A stretch of 20,280 nucleotides of DNA from Rhizomucor pusillus (Eukaryota; Mucoromycota; Mucoromycetes; Mucorales; Lichtheimiaceae), in assembly GCA_900175165.2 (NCBI GenBank), contig FWWN02000569.1:1-20280 (forward strand). Reading direction: 5' to 3'. Under the pieces are notes generated by a model. That model saw nothing but the letters and a program-made list of their open reading frames with translations, was not told where the DNA came from and ran no database searches. Both the position numbers and the translations under genes were made by a program. Of this stretch, positions 1-10,500 are shown in pieces. Each line of letters opens with the position of its first letter. The first letter of the stretch is position 1.

Positions 1-2691
1 TGCGACTGACTGCGAGCCAGATGTGTCGATTTTACAGCGGGCAGAAAGATGAACGCATGCTGTATCAAAGTGGAGAGCCAAAAGGTTGGAGCGTCGTGAG
101 AAGAAACGCGAATTGCAAGATGGAGAGCACAATAAGTCGAATAAGCAAAAATGTTACGTCTAAAGATTACTGTTGCTTTTAGAATCTGGTGTACTTCGCA
201 GGGTTGTGGGAGAATATACCTGTCACATATAATGTGGAAACCGACGATGAGCAGTGGTGGTTGTTTTGCTAGATAAAGCGGATGACGTTTTCGTTGGGGA
301 TAAGTAAGCACTGGCTTCAGGGAGTAGTGTATGCATCATTTCCCAGCAATGCAGAACGAAGAGATTTTTACAGCCAAGCTGGTGAATGGCGCCTTTTGTC
401 GTTCTTGGAATGGAAGAAAGCCGAAGGCATCGAGATTCAAGGAAAGGAAATGGAGCACGCCAACTACCGCAAATGTCTTCAAAGGAAGTCAGGAGAGAAG
501 GCAGCAGAGGCAGTTAGAAGATTCACTGTACGAATGCAGGTTGCTGATGAGACATGTTTTCATTAAGCTGAATTGGTGTGCATATGCAGAGAGAAAAGAA
601 GAGCGAGCGGGTGCAAAACTTCTGGTTACTGGAGGAAAGCAAGGCGCAAGTAGTAAAAAATGTAACTAAAATTGAAAAGTACAAATGTACGATGTTGAAC
701 ACAGGCTAACAACTCGGTTGGAAAGTGGATACGGATAGACCTGTGAAAAGGCAGTGTGTCCATCATACATCAGAAAAAAGGAAAAACCAGGACGAAAGTG
801 TATGTATACAGATATTATATTTCAGAGTAATGATGCTTTAACCTGACTTACCGTAGAACGAAGGAAGTGACGTTCAGATAACTTCGGATGGTACTTTTAT
901 ACCTGACGACCTATCTTCCAGCGAGAGTGTTTGCACGGTTACTGCTCGACCCAGGGTTTCACTTTACGATTACCTTGTTGGTGCGGGCGCTCTAACGTAT
1001 ACAGAACCAGAGGACGCGGTCAGAGTAAGCAATGATGTCAAATGCACCGAAACGCGTTGTACAACTGGCTAAGAGGTTGATTTGTCAAGTGGATTGTTGG
1101 CGATGCTGATCTGACAGGAGCGTTTCAAAGTTATCGCGACCGCGTAGTCTCCGCTGCGCGTGAATACAGGGTGCTATCGATGGCACAGCGGCTGTGAGTG
1201 GGGAAGTCTGCGGGAGATAAGAATGAAGGTTAAAGACTCAATGATTGTAGTGCGTTGAACTTCATTTTACTGGTGACCAATTCACCGAGATTCACGGGCA
1301 ACGTCGAGACCGAGATTTTGGAGATAGCTTTAAAGGCAGTTAGGAAGGAGCAAGGACTGGAGTTGGTAGAGGATACTGATATCTTGTGGTGCCAAAAATT
1401 GAATCAGGTAACGGTGTAACAAGCATGCGAGTAGATATCTGTGAGTATTGACCATTGATATGTGCTGTATAGGCTGCAAGGTGTAGTCGAGATGATGCCA
1501 AGGAAATATTGGCACAATGGGAGAGAGATGGAAACGATAGTGTCTCTAGCAGGCGATACCGAGATGTGTATCGGGAACTGTGAGTACACAATTTATGCGG
1601 ATTGTTTGACCTGACAGCTGAATCCTAGATAGGTTAAAATCATACAGCGACGGTTACGATACGTCGCAGGTGAATGAAGACACTTACGTCAAAGATACGT
1701 TGGTACCGATTCTGAGGACGTACTTTGAGAATAGCAGCTTGATAACCACCGCAGGGTTAGGGATATAAAATTGGAAATAAAACGATGTGAGTACTAAGTG
1801 TAAAATCGAGCTAATAGAGTCATCCGCGGATCTCGTGTACGAAGACAAGCAGTGGAGCCACTGTCAGAGGGTCGAAAGGCTGATTTCAGCGTGCATTCTT
1901 GCGACGAAGACGACAGCCAAGTCTTGTTGCTTGTAGAATGTAAGCCTCCCAGTACTGCCGGAAGCGATGATCTGGTAAAGCTAAGCAATGCTTTAAAAGA
2001 TTGCATGGGAGGTCCTAGACGACCTCCATGAACGAAGCAATCAAAGCTGGAGCAGACGATTTACACGTTCAAGTATGCGGGATTGTTTGCCACGGTACGT
2101 GTCTTTACTTGTGTGGAATGTACCAAGGAAGAAAAGTTCAGGCAGTATTTACTTTCACTCTAGGCCAACGCTGCGATGTGTTTGCGATGGACTTGCAGTA
2201 CCACGGCATGTATCGCATGAAGCATCTGAATACGTTTTTCATTCCGGTGGATCACACTGACTTCGATGTGCTACTCGGTGTTTTTCAAGTAATGGATACG
2301 CTTCAGGCAAGTGCTTAGAGAACGACATGTAAGGAAGCTGACGGAGACCAACTAGAAAGGTCGGGTTATTACAGGCTATTGTGATAGACAGTGCCCGACG
2401 CTGTAAGCGGTCAATACGGGCATTGACAAGAACAAAGAAAGGAGAAATGGTAGCGCCATCTTACGATTCACCTGTCGGATTACCTCGCGAACGGGTACGT
2501 TTAAACTTTGCAGAGACAATGTAGGTTATCCGTTTGCTGACCGGTAGTCGAAATCAAGGTTTCAATGGCGATGCAGCAGAGGCATCGGGTGGCACGAAGA
2601 TTGGAATTTTCTTCGTTCATGTCCAGATGAAGTTGATTGTTGGAAGTGTCAGGAGGATGTCCAAGATGAAACGGCTGAAAAGGATTGTTAA
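1..2691 (+). CDS. Multi-exon hypothetical protein with PD-(D/E)xK nuclease-like core; 5' partial, frame broken by a 23-bp insertion
   Basis: The reading frame is open to the left edge, so the start may lie outside; an ATG at 21 is possible. Proposed exons: <1-95, 183-259, 305-539, 590-678, 739-799, 857 to about 980-1055, 1118-1193, 1290-1407, 1473-1579, 1633-1755, 1818-2288, 2375-2494, 2548-2691. They join in frame at GT/AG borders, several with CTAAC or CTGAC branch sites (e.g. 800-856, 1756-1817, 2495-2547). The exon end between 981 and 1117 is unresolved. The product would be about 600 aa. The 1818-2288 exon encodes GRKADF, then about 18 residues later LLLVECKPP: Asp (1882-1884) and Glu-x-Lys (1936-1944) spaced as in PD-(D/E)xK nucleases. 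This resembles lineage-specific hypothetical proteins of Mucoromycota; no true function is known to me. A 23-bp insertion at 2005-2030 causes a stop at 2029 in the current frame; without it the frame continues to TAA 2689-2691. It is therefore a recently damaged gene or one with a truncated product. Confidence 0.62.
2005..2030. repeat. 20-bp hairpin insertion flanked by ATG direct repeats
   Basis: Positions 2008-2027 form a 7-bp perfect stem (GGAGGTC / GACCTCC) with a 6-nt loop (CTAGAC). They are flanked by ATG at 2005-2007 and 2028-2030 (CATG on both sides if one stem base is counted). Hairpin plus one ATG is 23 bp. Skipping it joins ...LKDCM directly to NEAIKAGADD... in one frame, so it looks like an insertion with target duplication or a transposon excision footprint. 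Confidence 0.7.
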
Positions 2692-3513
2692 TGATGAATG
2701 GCTTACGTTGGAATGATTATGAAAATTATCAAATAAATGGTAAGTGAGTATTCATTTAAGGTAGAAATCCAGGCAGCGTAGGGGATGAAGCGTAGAGAGG
2801 TTTGTGGAATATATCTAGGAGGGTGAGATAGTGTATATATATGCAGTGTTTTGGCTATAGGTTGAGGGTGGGATGGTATGGCGGATGATATTGAATATAC
2901 TGTTCCCTGCCGGGATTCCTAGGACAATCTCGAAATTAATCCCCAAGAATCTTGGAGAGGAGAGCATACCTTAATAAAAATGCGAAACAACTTAATCTTG
3001 AACACTCTCCCACGATGTTTCCTCTCGCAGCATTTCTGCTTGGCTATCTATTATTCCTGGTCAAGTGCAACCTGGCTTTTACATAGGCTTTTTGGATGAA
3101 AGCGACTATCTTAGCACTCAGGTGCTCTCCTACATTGCAGTGCCCCCATTTTCAGCATGCATGAATATATATGTGTATATAAAAGTAACAACCTCTTGCA
3201 CTCGGTGAACAGTTCTTCACCGATAAATGCTCGCGTAACTGGATTGAGCTAGGGCTTTGTGGTGTTGAAATAAGGCAATGAAGAATGGCAACTGGTGAGG
3301 GATGTAAGGCCTTTCCGGAAGACTCTTTTACAACCTTGGATAGCATATCGCCCTGCTTCAGGCTCTCGGACCATCTGTATAACTGGGCCGCAAAGAGCTT
3401 TTTGACAAGGCACTGAGCTTCAGCGATAAAGTTGGGAAATGAAAGAAACGAGGACAGCGGAGGAAGGCACAGTTGCAGAAAATGGCGGCAACAAAGATTT
3501 CTTCTGTGCAGCA

Positions 3514-3515
<2 letters not shown>
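2692..3515. other. Intergenic, no supported gene
   Basis: Short open frames only. The most coding-like is a plus-strand stretch from about 2878 to 3108 (begins MADDIEYTVPCRDS) with an in-frame TAG near 2920, and a 23-codon hydrophobic frame at 3015. Neither has a convincing splice context or recognised family, so I treat this as spacer and the Med10 promoter. Confidence 0.5.
2732..2737 (+). terminator. Putative polyadenylation signal AATAAA
   Basis: AATAAA lies about 40 nt after the stop codon of the PD-(D/E)xK-like gene. The spacing suits a poly(A) signal and supports the proposed terminal exon 2548-2691. Confidence 0.4.

Positions 3516-3545
<30 letters not shown>
3516..3545 (+). repeat. 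(CT)15 microsatellite abutting the Med10 ATG
   Basis: Fifteen uninterrupted CT units end directly at the ATG at 3546. The tract would be the last part of the Med10 5' UTR. If an upstream in-frame ATG at 3432 were used, it would instead encode a Leu-Ser repeat. Confidence 0.9.
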
Positions 3546-3547
<2 letters not shown>

Positions 3548-4248
3548 GCAACAGACTCCAGCAGCGGAATCTCATTCTTCGAGCAGCTCATCAGCCAGCA
3601 CACCAAACAACAATGTTGATTCCGTAAATACTGCAAACAAGACGAGCCAAGCATCACGGAAAGAACTGGAAGAGCAGCTGAACGATCTTTTGCAAGCATT
3701 GTTCGAATTGAGCGTGGTCGTTTACGATTTCCAACCAGACGGAAATCATCTCGTATGGAACAAAGTGTTGGTAGCGAAAACACGAGCTTGCAGGGAAGGA
3801 TAGCTCACATAACAATGCTGCCGTCCTTTTTCTTGTAGCAACTCAATACTAGACCACTATCAGAAAATCGATCAACTTAAAGATAATATCAATACATTTA
3901 TACCCGAAGAAGTCATAAAGTGAGCGAATTGCTTACATGATACAGCTCAATGATGGGTTACTCATGTTTGCGGTAGCTACGTCGAGCACGGACGGAATCC
4001 TGATATCTTCACACAAGCTTTCGTGGAACGCACGGCAAGCGAAAATCAATATACGAATGGCAAGATCAAGGCCGTAGAGGTACGTACAGTGCAAGAACAG
4101 GGACGGGCAAGTAGATTACAACCAGTCTTCATTTTTAAAACAGGAGTTCCGGAGTCTGTTGGCGGACGAGTTTGCAAAGTCATTTCCCGACCTTTACGAT
4201 GGATACGACCTGTCTCCTTCAAAACCGGATCAGAAACCACCACTCTAA
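3546..4248 (+). CDS. MED10: Mediator of RNA polymerase II transcription subunit 10
   Basis: Med10 (yeast Nut2) is a middle-module Mediator subunit in the nucleus that helps relay activator signals to RNA polymerase II. Exons 3546-3766, 3839-3919, 3977-4079 and 4144-4248 join in frame to give 169 aa, a normal fungal Med10 size. Recognisable family segments in order: ELEEQLNDLLQALFELSVVV then YDFQPDG (about residues 40-68), LDHYQKIDQLKDNINTFIPEEVINYVEHGRN-like helices split across exons 2 and 3, NPDIFTQAFVERTASENQY, then a C-terminal FRSLLADEFAKSFPDLY. The N-terminal 35 residues are Ser/Asn-rich and probably disordered. I chose ATG 3546 because the frame upstream is the CT repeat; ATG 3432 is open in the same frame but would add a Leu-Ser run. 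The first donor is GTTGGT, slightly unusual. Identification is firm; the exact start is likely. Confidence 0.93.
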
Positions 4249-5192
4249 GCCTATTCCATCCTTTGTATGCGGGAAATGGCAATCAAATGCAGAGACAAAG
4301 TTGCAAGTTTGACCATGCAACATATGTATAATATACACCAGACAGCTTGATATTGCTGAGATACAAAAGGAAACCAACCTGTAATAGAGCATTGCTGCCT
4401 CAAAGACGAATGAAGAATGATTCCGAAGACTAGGATTACACAATGCATTCATTCGGATAATGTAATAAACCGCGGTTTCTTGCAGATATTGCTTGAAATT
4501 GCGCGCATGTGCACAAAAGAATCAACGTATACGTTGGTTATGTATGACGCTCCATTTTGTTTGTTGAAACACATATGCGATCCAACAACAACGTTGTACC
4601 TCAGTGTCAGTTTGATTTATCATCAATACTGTTGTGAATTGACAGTAAATCCATGTAGGATTTACTAGCATTGGGACTAGAGGGAAGATGTCAGATATTT
4701 GAACGTGGATGGTTTCCATGTAATTCTGATCGCTTCAAAATGTACAAATCTTTCGTGCAAAATCGTGCTGCGAGCAACATTATGTCTCTGTGCACTCATT
4801 TAAGGAAAACAGTGACTATGCCTCATTTTCAAACGAAACACAAAGGAACATGTCCGCATGCCCGGCTTTGGCTGTTTCCTTTTCGCAGCAGCCATCGCGC
4901 ACAAGAGAAAGTAAATCATTATGATGTTGAAGGCTGGCTTTGTCGTCACAGTATCAAACTGCTGTTAGCAATACCACAGCTTCCAAGGAAACGATCTACA
5001 AACGACGAGAGAGAGCGGGGATGTTACACTTGATCAGTGAGTCAAAAGCGGCACTTTCCATTCCGGGATCGAATGCAAGTTTCCGGTGTGTCCCGCACAT
5101 GGCGTGCGATCGAACGAATATCTAGCGTCTTTGGATCCAAAGTGCTTCACTTGTTCTTCGCAACATAAACTATCTATACTACATTTATTGAA
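4249..5192. other. Intergenic, no supported gene; contains a perfect 9-bp hairpin
   Basis: About 940 bp between Med10 and the first GST. Open frames around 4780-5125 look weakly coding on the plus strand, but no set of splice sites gives a continuous product and I recognise no family. The last 200 bp presumably hold the GST promoter. Confidence 0.5.
4644..4666. repeat. Perfect inverted repeat, 9-bp stem, 5-nt loop
   Basis: AGTAAATCC, loop ATGTA, GGATTTACT: the arms are exact reverse complements. It lies in spacer and no flanking target duplication is evident. Confidence 0.75.
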
Positions 5193-5460
5193 ATGAAGCC
5201 TCTTCAGTTCTATGACCTCAAACTCGACAAGGCCGAGATCTGGTCGCCGAATACCTGCAAAACCCGTTTCGCGTTGAACCTCAAGGTATTCTAGGCTAAC
5301 CTGTTACGTGTTTTGTGCTGTGGTGATTGAATCCGTCGGTCTAAACACTATTGTGCAAACATGTAGGGTCTTGCATACGAAACAACGTGGTTCGATTTCA
5401 TGGAGGTCAAAAAACGAGTCCTAGAGATCCCGTAAGCGCATTGTTACTAATCAATCAATC

Positions 5461-5517
<57 letters not shown>

Positions 5518-6136
5518 ATAGTAGGTCATTAACTGCATACTCTTCTGTAACACATGAAACAGTGACTTTGATCCTACCAAGCCGTTAACGGTACCTGTGC
5601 TACATGATCCAAATACTGGCATCACCGTGCAAGACTCTTGGGACATTGCAGAGTACTTGGATAAGCAGTATCCGGATACACGCAGGAGCCTGCTCCACGG
5701 TGACAAGAACGCCGATCTAAACCAAATATTTACAATGCTGTTCTCAACCCTGGATTCCATTGGCCAAGCCTAAAGCTGCGCATATTTCAAGTGATGGCCG
5801 AGCTGCCGGTCGGTACACAGCAATGGTTCCGCGAAACACGCGAAGGATATTTCAAATGCTCCATGGAAGAGTTTGTCGGCGACCCAAAGGATGCCCTGGA
5901 TGCCTATTTAAAGAACTTGGAGTCGATCCAGCAAGTGCTTGAGAAGCATCCTTACACCACTGGCAGCGAGGGTAAACTGTCACGCTGATGTACTTTTACT
6001 CTCCGATTTCTTCTTTGTCAAGCGATTTCAGAACGAACTATTCAAGAGTCGAATCCTTGCTCAGTTAAAGGCTCTCACAGAGTGGTGGAAACGTATGCAA
6101 AAGTTTACAGGAGAGCGGCCTCCAAATGACGAGTGA
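5193..6136 (+). pseudogene. Etherase-type glutathione S-transferase, frameshifted copy
   Basis: The N-terminal half is a clear fungal etherase-related GST (LigE/GTE type): exons 5193-5285 (MKPLQFYDLKLDK..IWSPNTCKTRFALNLK), 5367-5431 (GLAYETTWFDFMEV) and from 5563 (TVPVLHDPNTG, QDSWDIAEYLDKQYPD). WSPN carries the presumed catalytic Ser and the QDSW segment is the glutathione-binding part. After ...DSIGQA the frame hits TAA at 5771-5773. The family sequence resumes from 5770 in another frame (LKLRIFQVMAELPVGTQQWF...TTGSE) to about 5970, then shifts back for VNCHADVLLL...WWKRMQKFTGERPPNDE, ending TGA 6134-6136. No GT-AG intron repairs either shift. The intact neighbour at 6295 has an intron where the second shift lies. 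Likely a recent pseudogene, or a truncated product of about 120 aa; a sequencing error cannot be excluded. Confidence 0.8.
5449..5516 (+). repeat. (AATC)n tetranucleotide microsatellite in GST1 intron 2
   Basis: About 17 AATC units with one interruption (ATTC at 5461) fill half of the 131-bp intron 5432-5562, the longest intron in the GST pair. Confidence 0.92.
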
Positions 6137-6142
6137 AATAAA
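6137..6142 (+). terminator. Putative polyadenylation signal AATAAA
   Basis: AATAAA follows immediately after the TGA of the first GST copy. A poly(A) site would fall in the 158-bp gap before the second GST. Confidence 0.35.
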
Positions 6143-6294
6143 TATGGAATCAAACTCTGTTTGACGTATAAGTCTGTGTGTGCCTCCGGCGTCTTAGTAA
6201 TACCGTGAAGTGCGCTAGCCTTAAATACCCCGCTGAGCAGAAAGGCTTAATCTGGCGTGCTCAGTCGTCAGTTTGCGTGTCTTTCTCCTTTAAC

Positions 6295-7242
6295 ATGAAG
6301 CCTATTATATTCTACGACTTGAAACTTGAGGGACTAGGAGACAGGTACTGGTCTCCCAATCCAAACAAAACACGCTTTGCGTTGAACATTAAAGTAAATG
6401 TTTCATGGCTTCTCCATTCATTGCATAGAGCAAATATTTACGATATGATTACAAGTAGGGCCTGCCATACGAAACAGTGTACCTGGATTTTTTCGCGGTT
6501 CACTCTGAGATTCCCAAGATCACGCAAGTATTATCATTTACTAAGTGAGAAGAATGCGGATTTGTCTCTCTTTCTCACACACACACGTGTACTGCATACA
6601 GCAAAAGCGACAGAAAGCCTACAGTCCCAGTGATCGTGGATCCTAACACGGGCGCAGTAGTCCAAGACTCGTGGGAAATCGCGCTGTACCTGGATAAGCA
6701 GTATCCAGACGCGCCCCGTAGCCTTTTCCACGGCGAGTCCAACATTGGCGTCCACCAGCTCGTCTACGAGTCGATGCAGATGCCCATCATTAGCGGCGTT
6801 TTCAGAAAGTGCGTATTGGATATAATGCGCAACCTTTCTGGGGACCTCGCAAAATGGTTCCGACAATCGCGCGAAAACATGTTGGGTTGTTCCTTGGAAG
6901 AGTTCGCATCCGACGCCGATGTACAATTGGAAAAATCTGCGTGCGCTACACTGCAATCTGTGCACAAGGTCCTAGAGAGAAATGCTTACGTTACTGGAAG
7001 CCAAGGTAATCAACAATCTCATCAGCAGCAGTTGCTTCGCCAGAGTTTGTGTACTGACGACGATCATTATTTTTCTAGTTGGCTACGCAGATGCGCTGAT
7101 AGCCGCTTGGATTTACTTTTTATACGTGTTCCATCCTGATACTTTTAATGCTAAAATCCTCGGCCAGTCGCAAGCTTTTGATGATTGGTGGAAGCGTATG
7201 GGCAAGTTTATCCAGGATAAACCGCCAGCAGATGACGAATAG
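6295..7242 (+). CDS. Etherase-type glutathione S-transferase (intact copy)
   Basis: A cytosolic glutathione S-transferase that conjugates glutathione to, or cleaves ether bonds in, small electrophiles; the substrate is not visible from sequence. Exons 6295-6393, 6459-6523, 6614-7005 and 7079-7242 give 239 aa. Residues 1-33 carry FYDLKLEG..YWSPNPNKTRFALN, with the WSPN catalytic-Ser loop of the fungal GTE/LigE-like class. VDPNTGAVVQDSWEIALYLD gives the thioredoxin-fold cis-Pro and glutathione-binding segment. The all-helical C-terminal domain includes KWFRQSREN, GYADALIAAWIYF and WWKRMGKFIQDKPPADDE. Intron 2 is best read as GC-AG (6524-6613), which gives KITKPTVPV, matching the TKPLTVPV of copy 1; a GT-AG alternative (6528-6617) changes only one residue. 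Copy 1 ends 158 bp upstream in the same orientation, so this is a tandem duplication. The family call is strong; the subclass is from motif memory. Confidence 0.92.
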
Positions 7243-7573
7243 TTGCATAGTAGCAATATTGTAACAACTCAGTGTAATCTTTTTGAAAGACAACGTGCAC
7301 ACAATCGTAGCACCATTCGTAACTGCATGATTGATTGCATTTGCTATCAAGATCCGTGCATTTTGATCAATGCTGTTTGTTGGTCTTTATACAGGAGATG
7401 TATACAGTACCCAAGATAGCAGCACTAGGTCATACCACAACAGTGTAAAACGCTATCATTTACAAGCACATTCTTCCGAATTGTAGTAGTATGCTTTCTT
7501 CTTGATTGTGGGGCGAGAAAAAGACAAAGAGGGGGACAAAGATATATTGAAAGTGGTTCATTATGCAAACTAA
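7243..7573. other. 3' spacer between convergent GST2 and transportin
   Basis: 331 bp shared by the 3' ends of two convergent genes. No coding frame or RNA gene was recognised. Confidence 0.5.
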
Positions 7574-10500
7574 CTAAATACGGTAACGTTCTTGGAGAAC
7601 CGTCCTTAACTCTGGAGGCATCGAGGCCAGGGCTTGGCCCCATTGCTGCTCTCCAAACATGTTCTTGTAGCCCATCAGGATCTGGAAATTCCATCATATT
7701 AGCGAAAGGAGAAACCGTGGCGTTTATACTCTGCACTTACGTTGCCAAAAGATTCGTGTAAAGACGGTGGCACTGTGTTGTATTTTCCAATTGCATCGCA
7801 CAGTAACAAGAATTCCTGGTAAATTACAGAGTGTGCGTTAGACATCTCGATTTTGATTGCCCTTTCAGCAAAGGAATATTTCTCTTACCTTGACAGCGCC
7901 TTGTGGGTTTACCTTGATCATTTCACACAGACCACTGAAAGCAGATGCCTTCTCTTCATTATCCCGGATGGGAGCCATAACCATGAGCCACGGTTGTATA
8001 AAGTTCTCGAGATGCTGACCGACAACATCAGGGAAGATCAGACCAATGCGGCCAATTGTAATAGCTACGTTTTCGCTGAGAGTTCGCTGTATAACAGGGT
8101 TAACCATCAGATGGAATAATCGCTGCAATATGGGTTCGACGTAGGGTTGAATTTCAGTACCCCACTTGATAGCAATTTCACCAGCTGCCCAGGTAGCATT
8201 GTTGCAGACAGAAACATGTTCGGCTTGAGGGTCGATTTGGCTCACCAAATGAGGCATGAACTGAGGAAGCACAGGTCGGATCTGTTCAAAGCATGAAATT
8301 GCCAAGTCACCAAGGACAGCATACGATGATTGGCGTACTTCCGCTACAGGATCCTGATAACGTCACCGTTTACTTTAGTAACCGGTACCGATGTGGATAT
8401 GGAAGAATGCCGGAAGCTTACCTGCATGCAGATAGCCAAAAATTGCACGACTGGAGGATTTGTGTTTACGACAAGAGGTTCAGCATCCGTGTTAAGGGCT
8501 TGGACAATACCAGAGATGAGATCCAAGGAAACGATCAAGTAATCTTTCTCGGGATCGTAAACGGACGGATCATTTGCAGCCAATTGACATTCTTCAAGAG
8601 TCTTGCATACAAGTTTTACACATCGTTGATATATAGGTTCAGCAAATGGCTTGAATGATCTTCCGAGTGCAGTGGTAAGTGCGGACAGACACTAGTGAAA
8701 GAAAGAATTATTCAGTACAATTTGTTCTTCTTTTACATCAGATCGGTTCTCTTACCTCTAATAATGGGAATAAAGCGTTGGTGTCATCTGGGATTTCTTG
8801 CCACTTTTTCAAAATTGGTGGCATAATTGTCTCGATGATTTGGGGAGTGTTCATAGCTTCTCCAACAACTTCAGCGAGGGTTCCAACGGTGTCAAACAAA
8901 ATGGGAAGGTTTTTGGATTGATACTTTTCAAACGCAGTTGCAAGTGTCACGACGATCGGTTGCAAATAAGGAATGAGATCCACGGTTGCTTCCTCTTCGA
9001 CTAGAGAGAACGATGAACAGGCTGCCTCTTGTACTCGTTTGTTGTTATCGAGAATGCGTTGCAGTAAGAGCTGAATAAGAGGTTCAAAGAATCGCTTGTG
9101 AGCTTCAGGGTTCTGTTGTCCATAGACGATCCACTGTGAGTAACGTCCGAGGGTCCAGCAAGTGATGGAACGAACAAGTGGCTGTGAAAGATTGCTAGTC
9201 GTCAATACCAGTTCAAATCGATTCATAATATGAAAAATTAACTCTCACCTTAGGATCATTCAGATTGTTCAAGAGATAGGGGACGAGTTCCGGCAAATGA
9301 GGAGCAATATCGTTCATGCCACCTGTACGATAATAAGTACGAGCAGGTGTGCGGTGCAGAGCTCTATATATTACCTTCAGCAGCAGCACCCAAAGCGAGG
9401 ATACCGCATTCTCTATGCAACCAATCTGTGCTCTCGAGTTCGGTCTTCAACAAGGGCATCAAATGCTGAATTGCTTCTCCTTCAAAGGTAGTGCAGAGAG
9501 TATCAAGTGTGGCAGCGCTACATTTGCGGAGACTCCATTCTCCAAGAATATCATCCTCATCTTCATCAAAGTCATCCTCGTCATCCTCATCTTCGTCGTC
9601 CTCTTCAGCGCGTTCTCCAGTTTTCTTCTTTCCTCCCTCATCGAGATCATTCTTATCTGCTCTTTCAATTTCAACGACGTTTGCTTTGTGGAAACGGGGT
9701 TTGATATCTTGTTCGCTGTCAGCAACATGGGCATCGTCTTCGTCGCCACCGAGGCTGAGTAAGTCGATTTCCGAGTAGACCATACCCTTCAAAAGAACGG
9801 GTATCAATTGAGGAAGGAAAGGTCGAAGATGATCGCGCAGTTCATCTTGCTCGGAGAAGACCAACCAAAATTCGCATGCCTCTAACGCGAGTTCACTGTC
9901 TTCAGATTGTGTGCAGTGAAGAATATACTTGGCAATGTTTTCCATCTGAGGGAACAGCACATTGGGGCACATTTCCAGCAAGTTAACAGTAGCCTGGCAG
10001 ATTGCCTTGTGGACTTCAACGCTGTCGTCGTTAGCTCGGCCGTAAAGAGCAGACAAGAAATCGTTAATGCGGTTCATAAGAGGGCCAGATCGTAGAGTAA
10101 TGAACTGCGCACAGCAATTGATGGCGTGAAGTCGAATCTTTTCGTTGGGATGATTGAAGAAGGTGAAAAACTTTGGAAGCATAAACTCCAACGGCTGGAC
10201 ACCACCGAGATTAGCATCCAAATCACGGGCGCAATCCTCGCAGATCTTTTCAAGAGTGCTGAAGGCATTCTACAAGACATATCAGCACTTGATCATCGGC
10301 TGGGCCGACCCGATTTCCTTTTTTACCTCGACAACTGCAGGGTTGGGATCATCGAGCTTTTCCATCAAGACCTGCAAGGCCTGAAGCCAGTTGTGTACTT
10401 GTCCGCGTTCGATAATGGCTGCCACAACGTTGCCGACGGATTTACCGATATCGGGATCTGCAATGTACTGAAGACAGCATTCTTTGACGTAGCTGAGCAC

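Noticed and set aside
2878..3108. Coding-like plus-strand stretch beginning MADDIEYTVPC
   Set aside because: Interrupted by an in-frame TAG with no intron to remove it, and not recognised; at most a relic.
4780..5125. Overlapping coding-like frames, with a possible 41-bp intron near 4911-4951
   Set aside because: No combination gives a convincing product; different frames look equally plausible, which suggests chance.
5699..5775. Possible intron that would rescue the GST1 frame
   Set aside because: The available GT (5700) and AG (5768, 5775) positions give lengths that do not produce the needed frame change and would remove conserved helix sequence.
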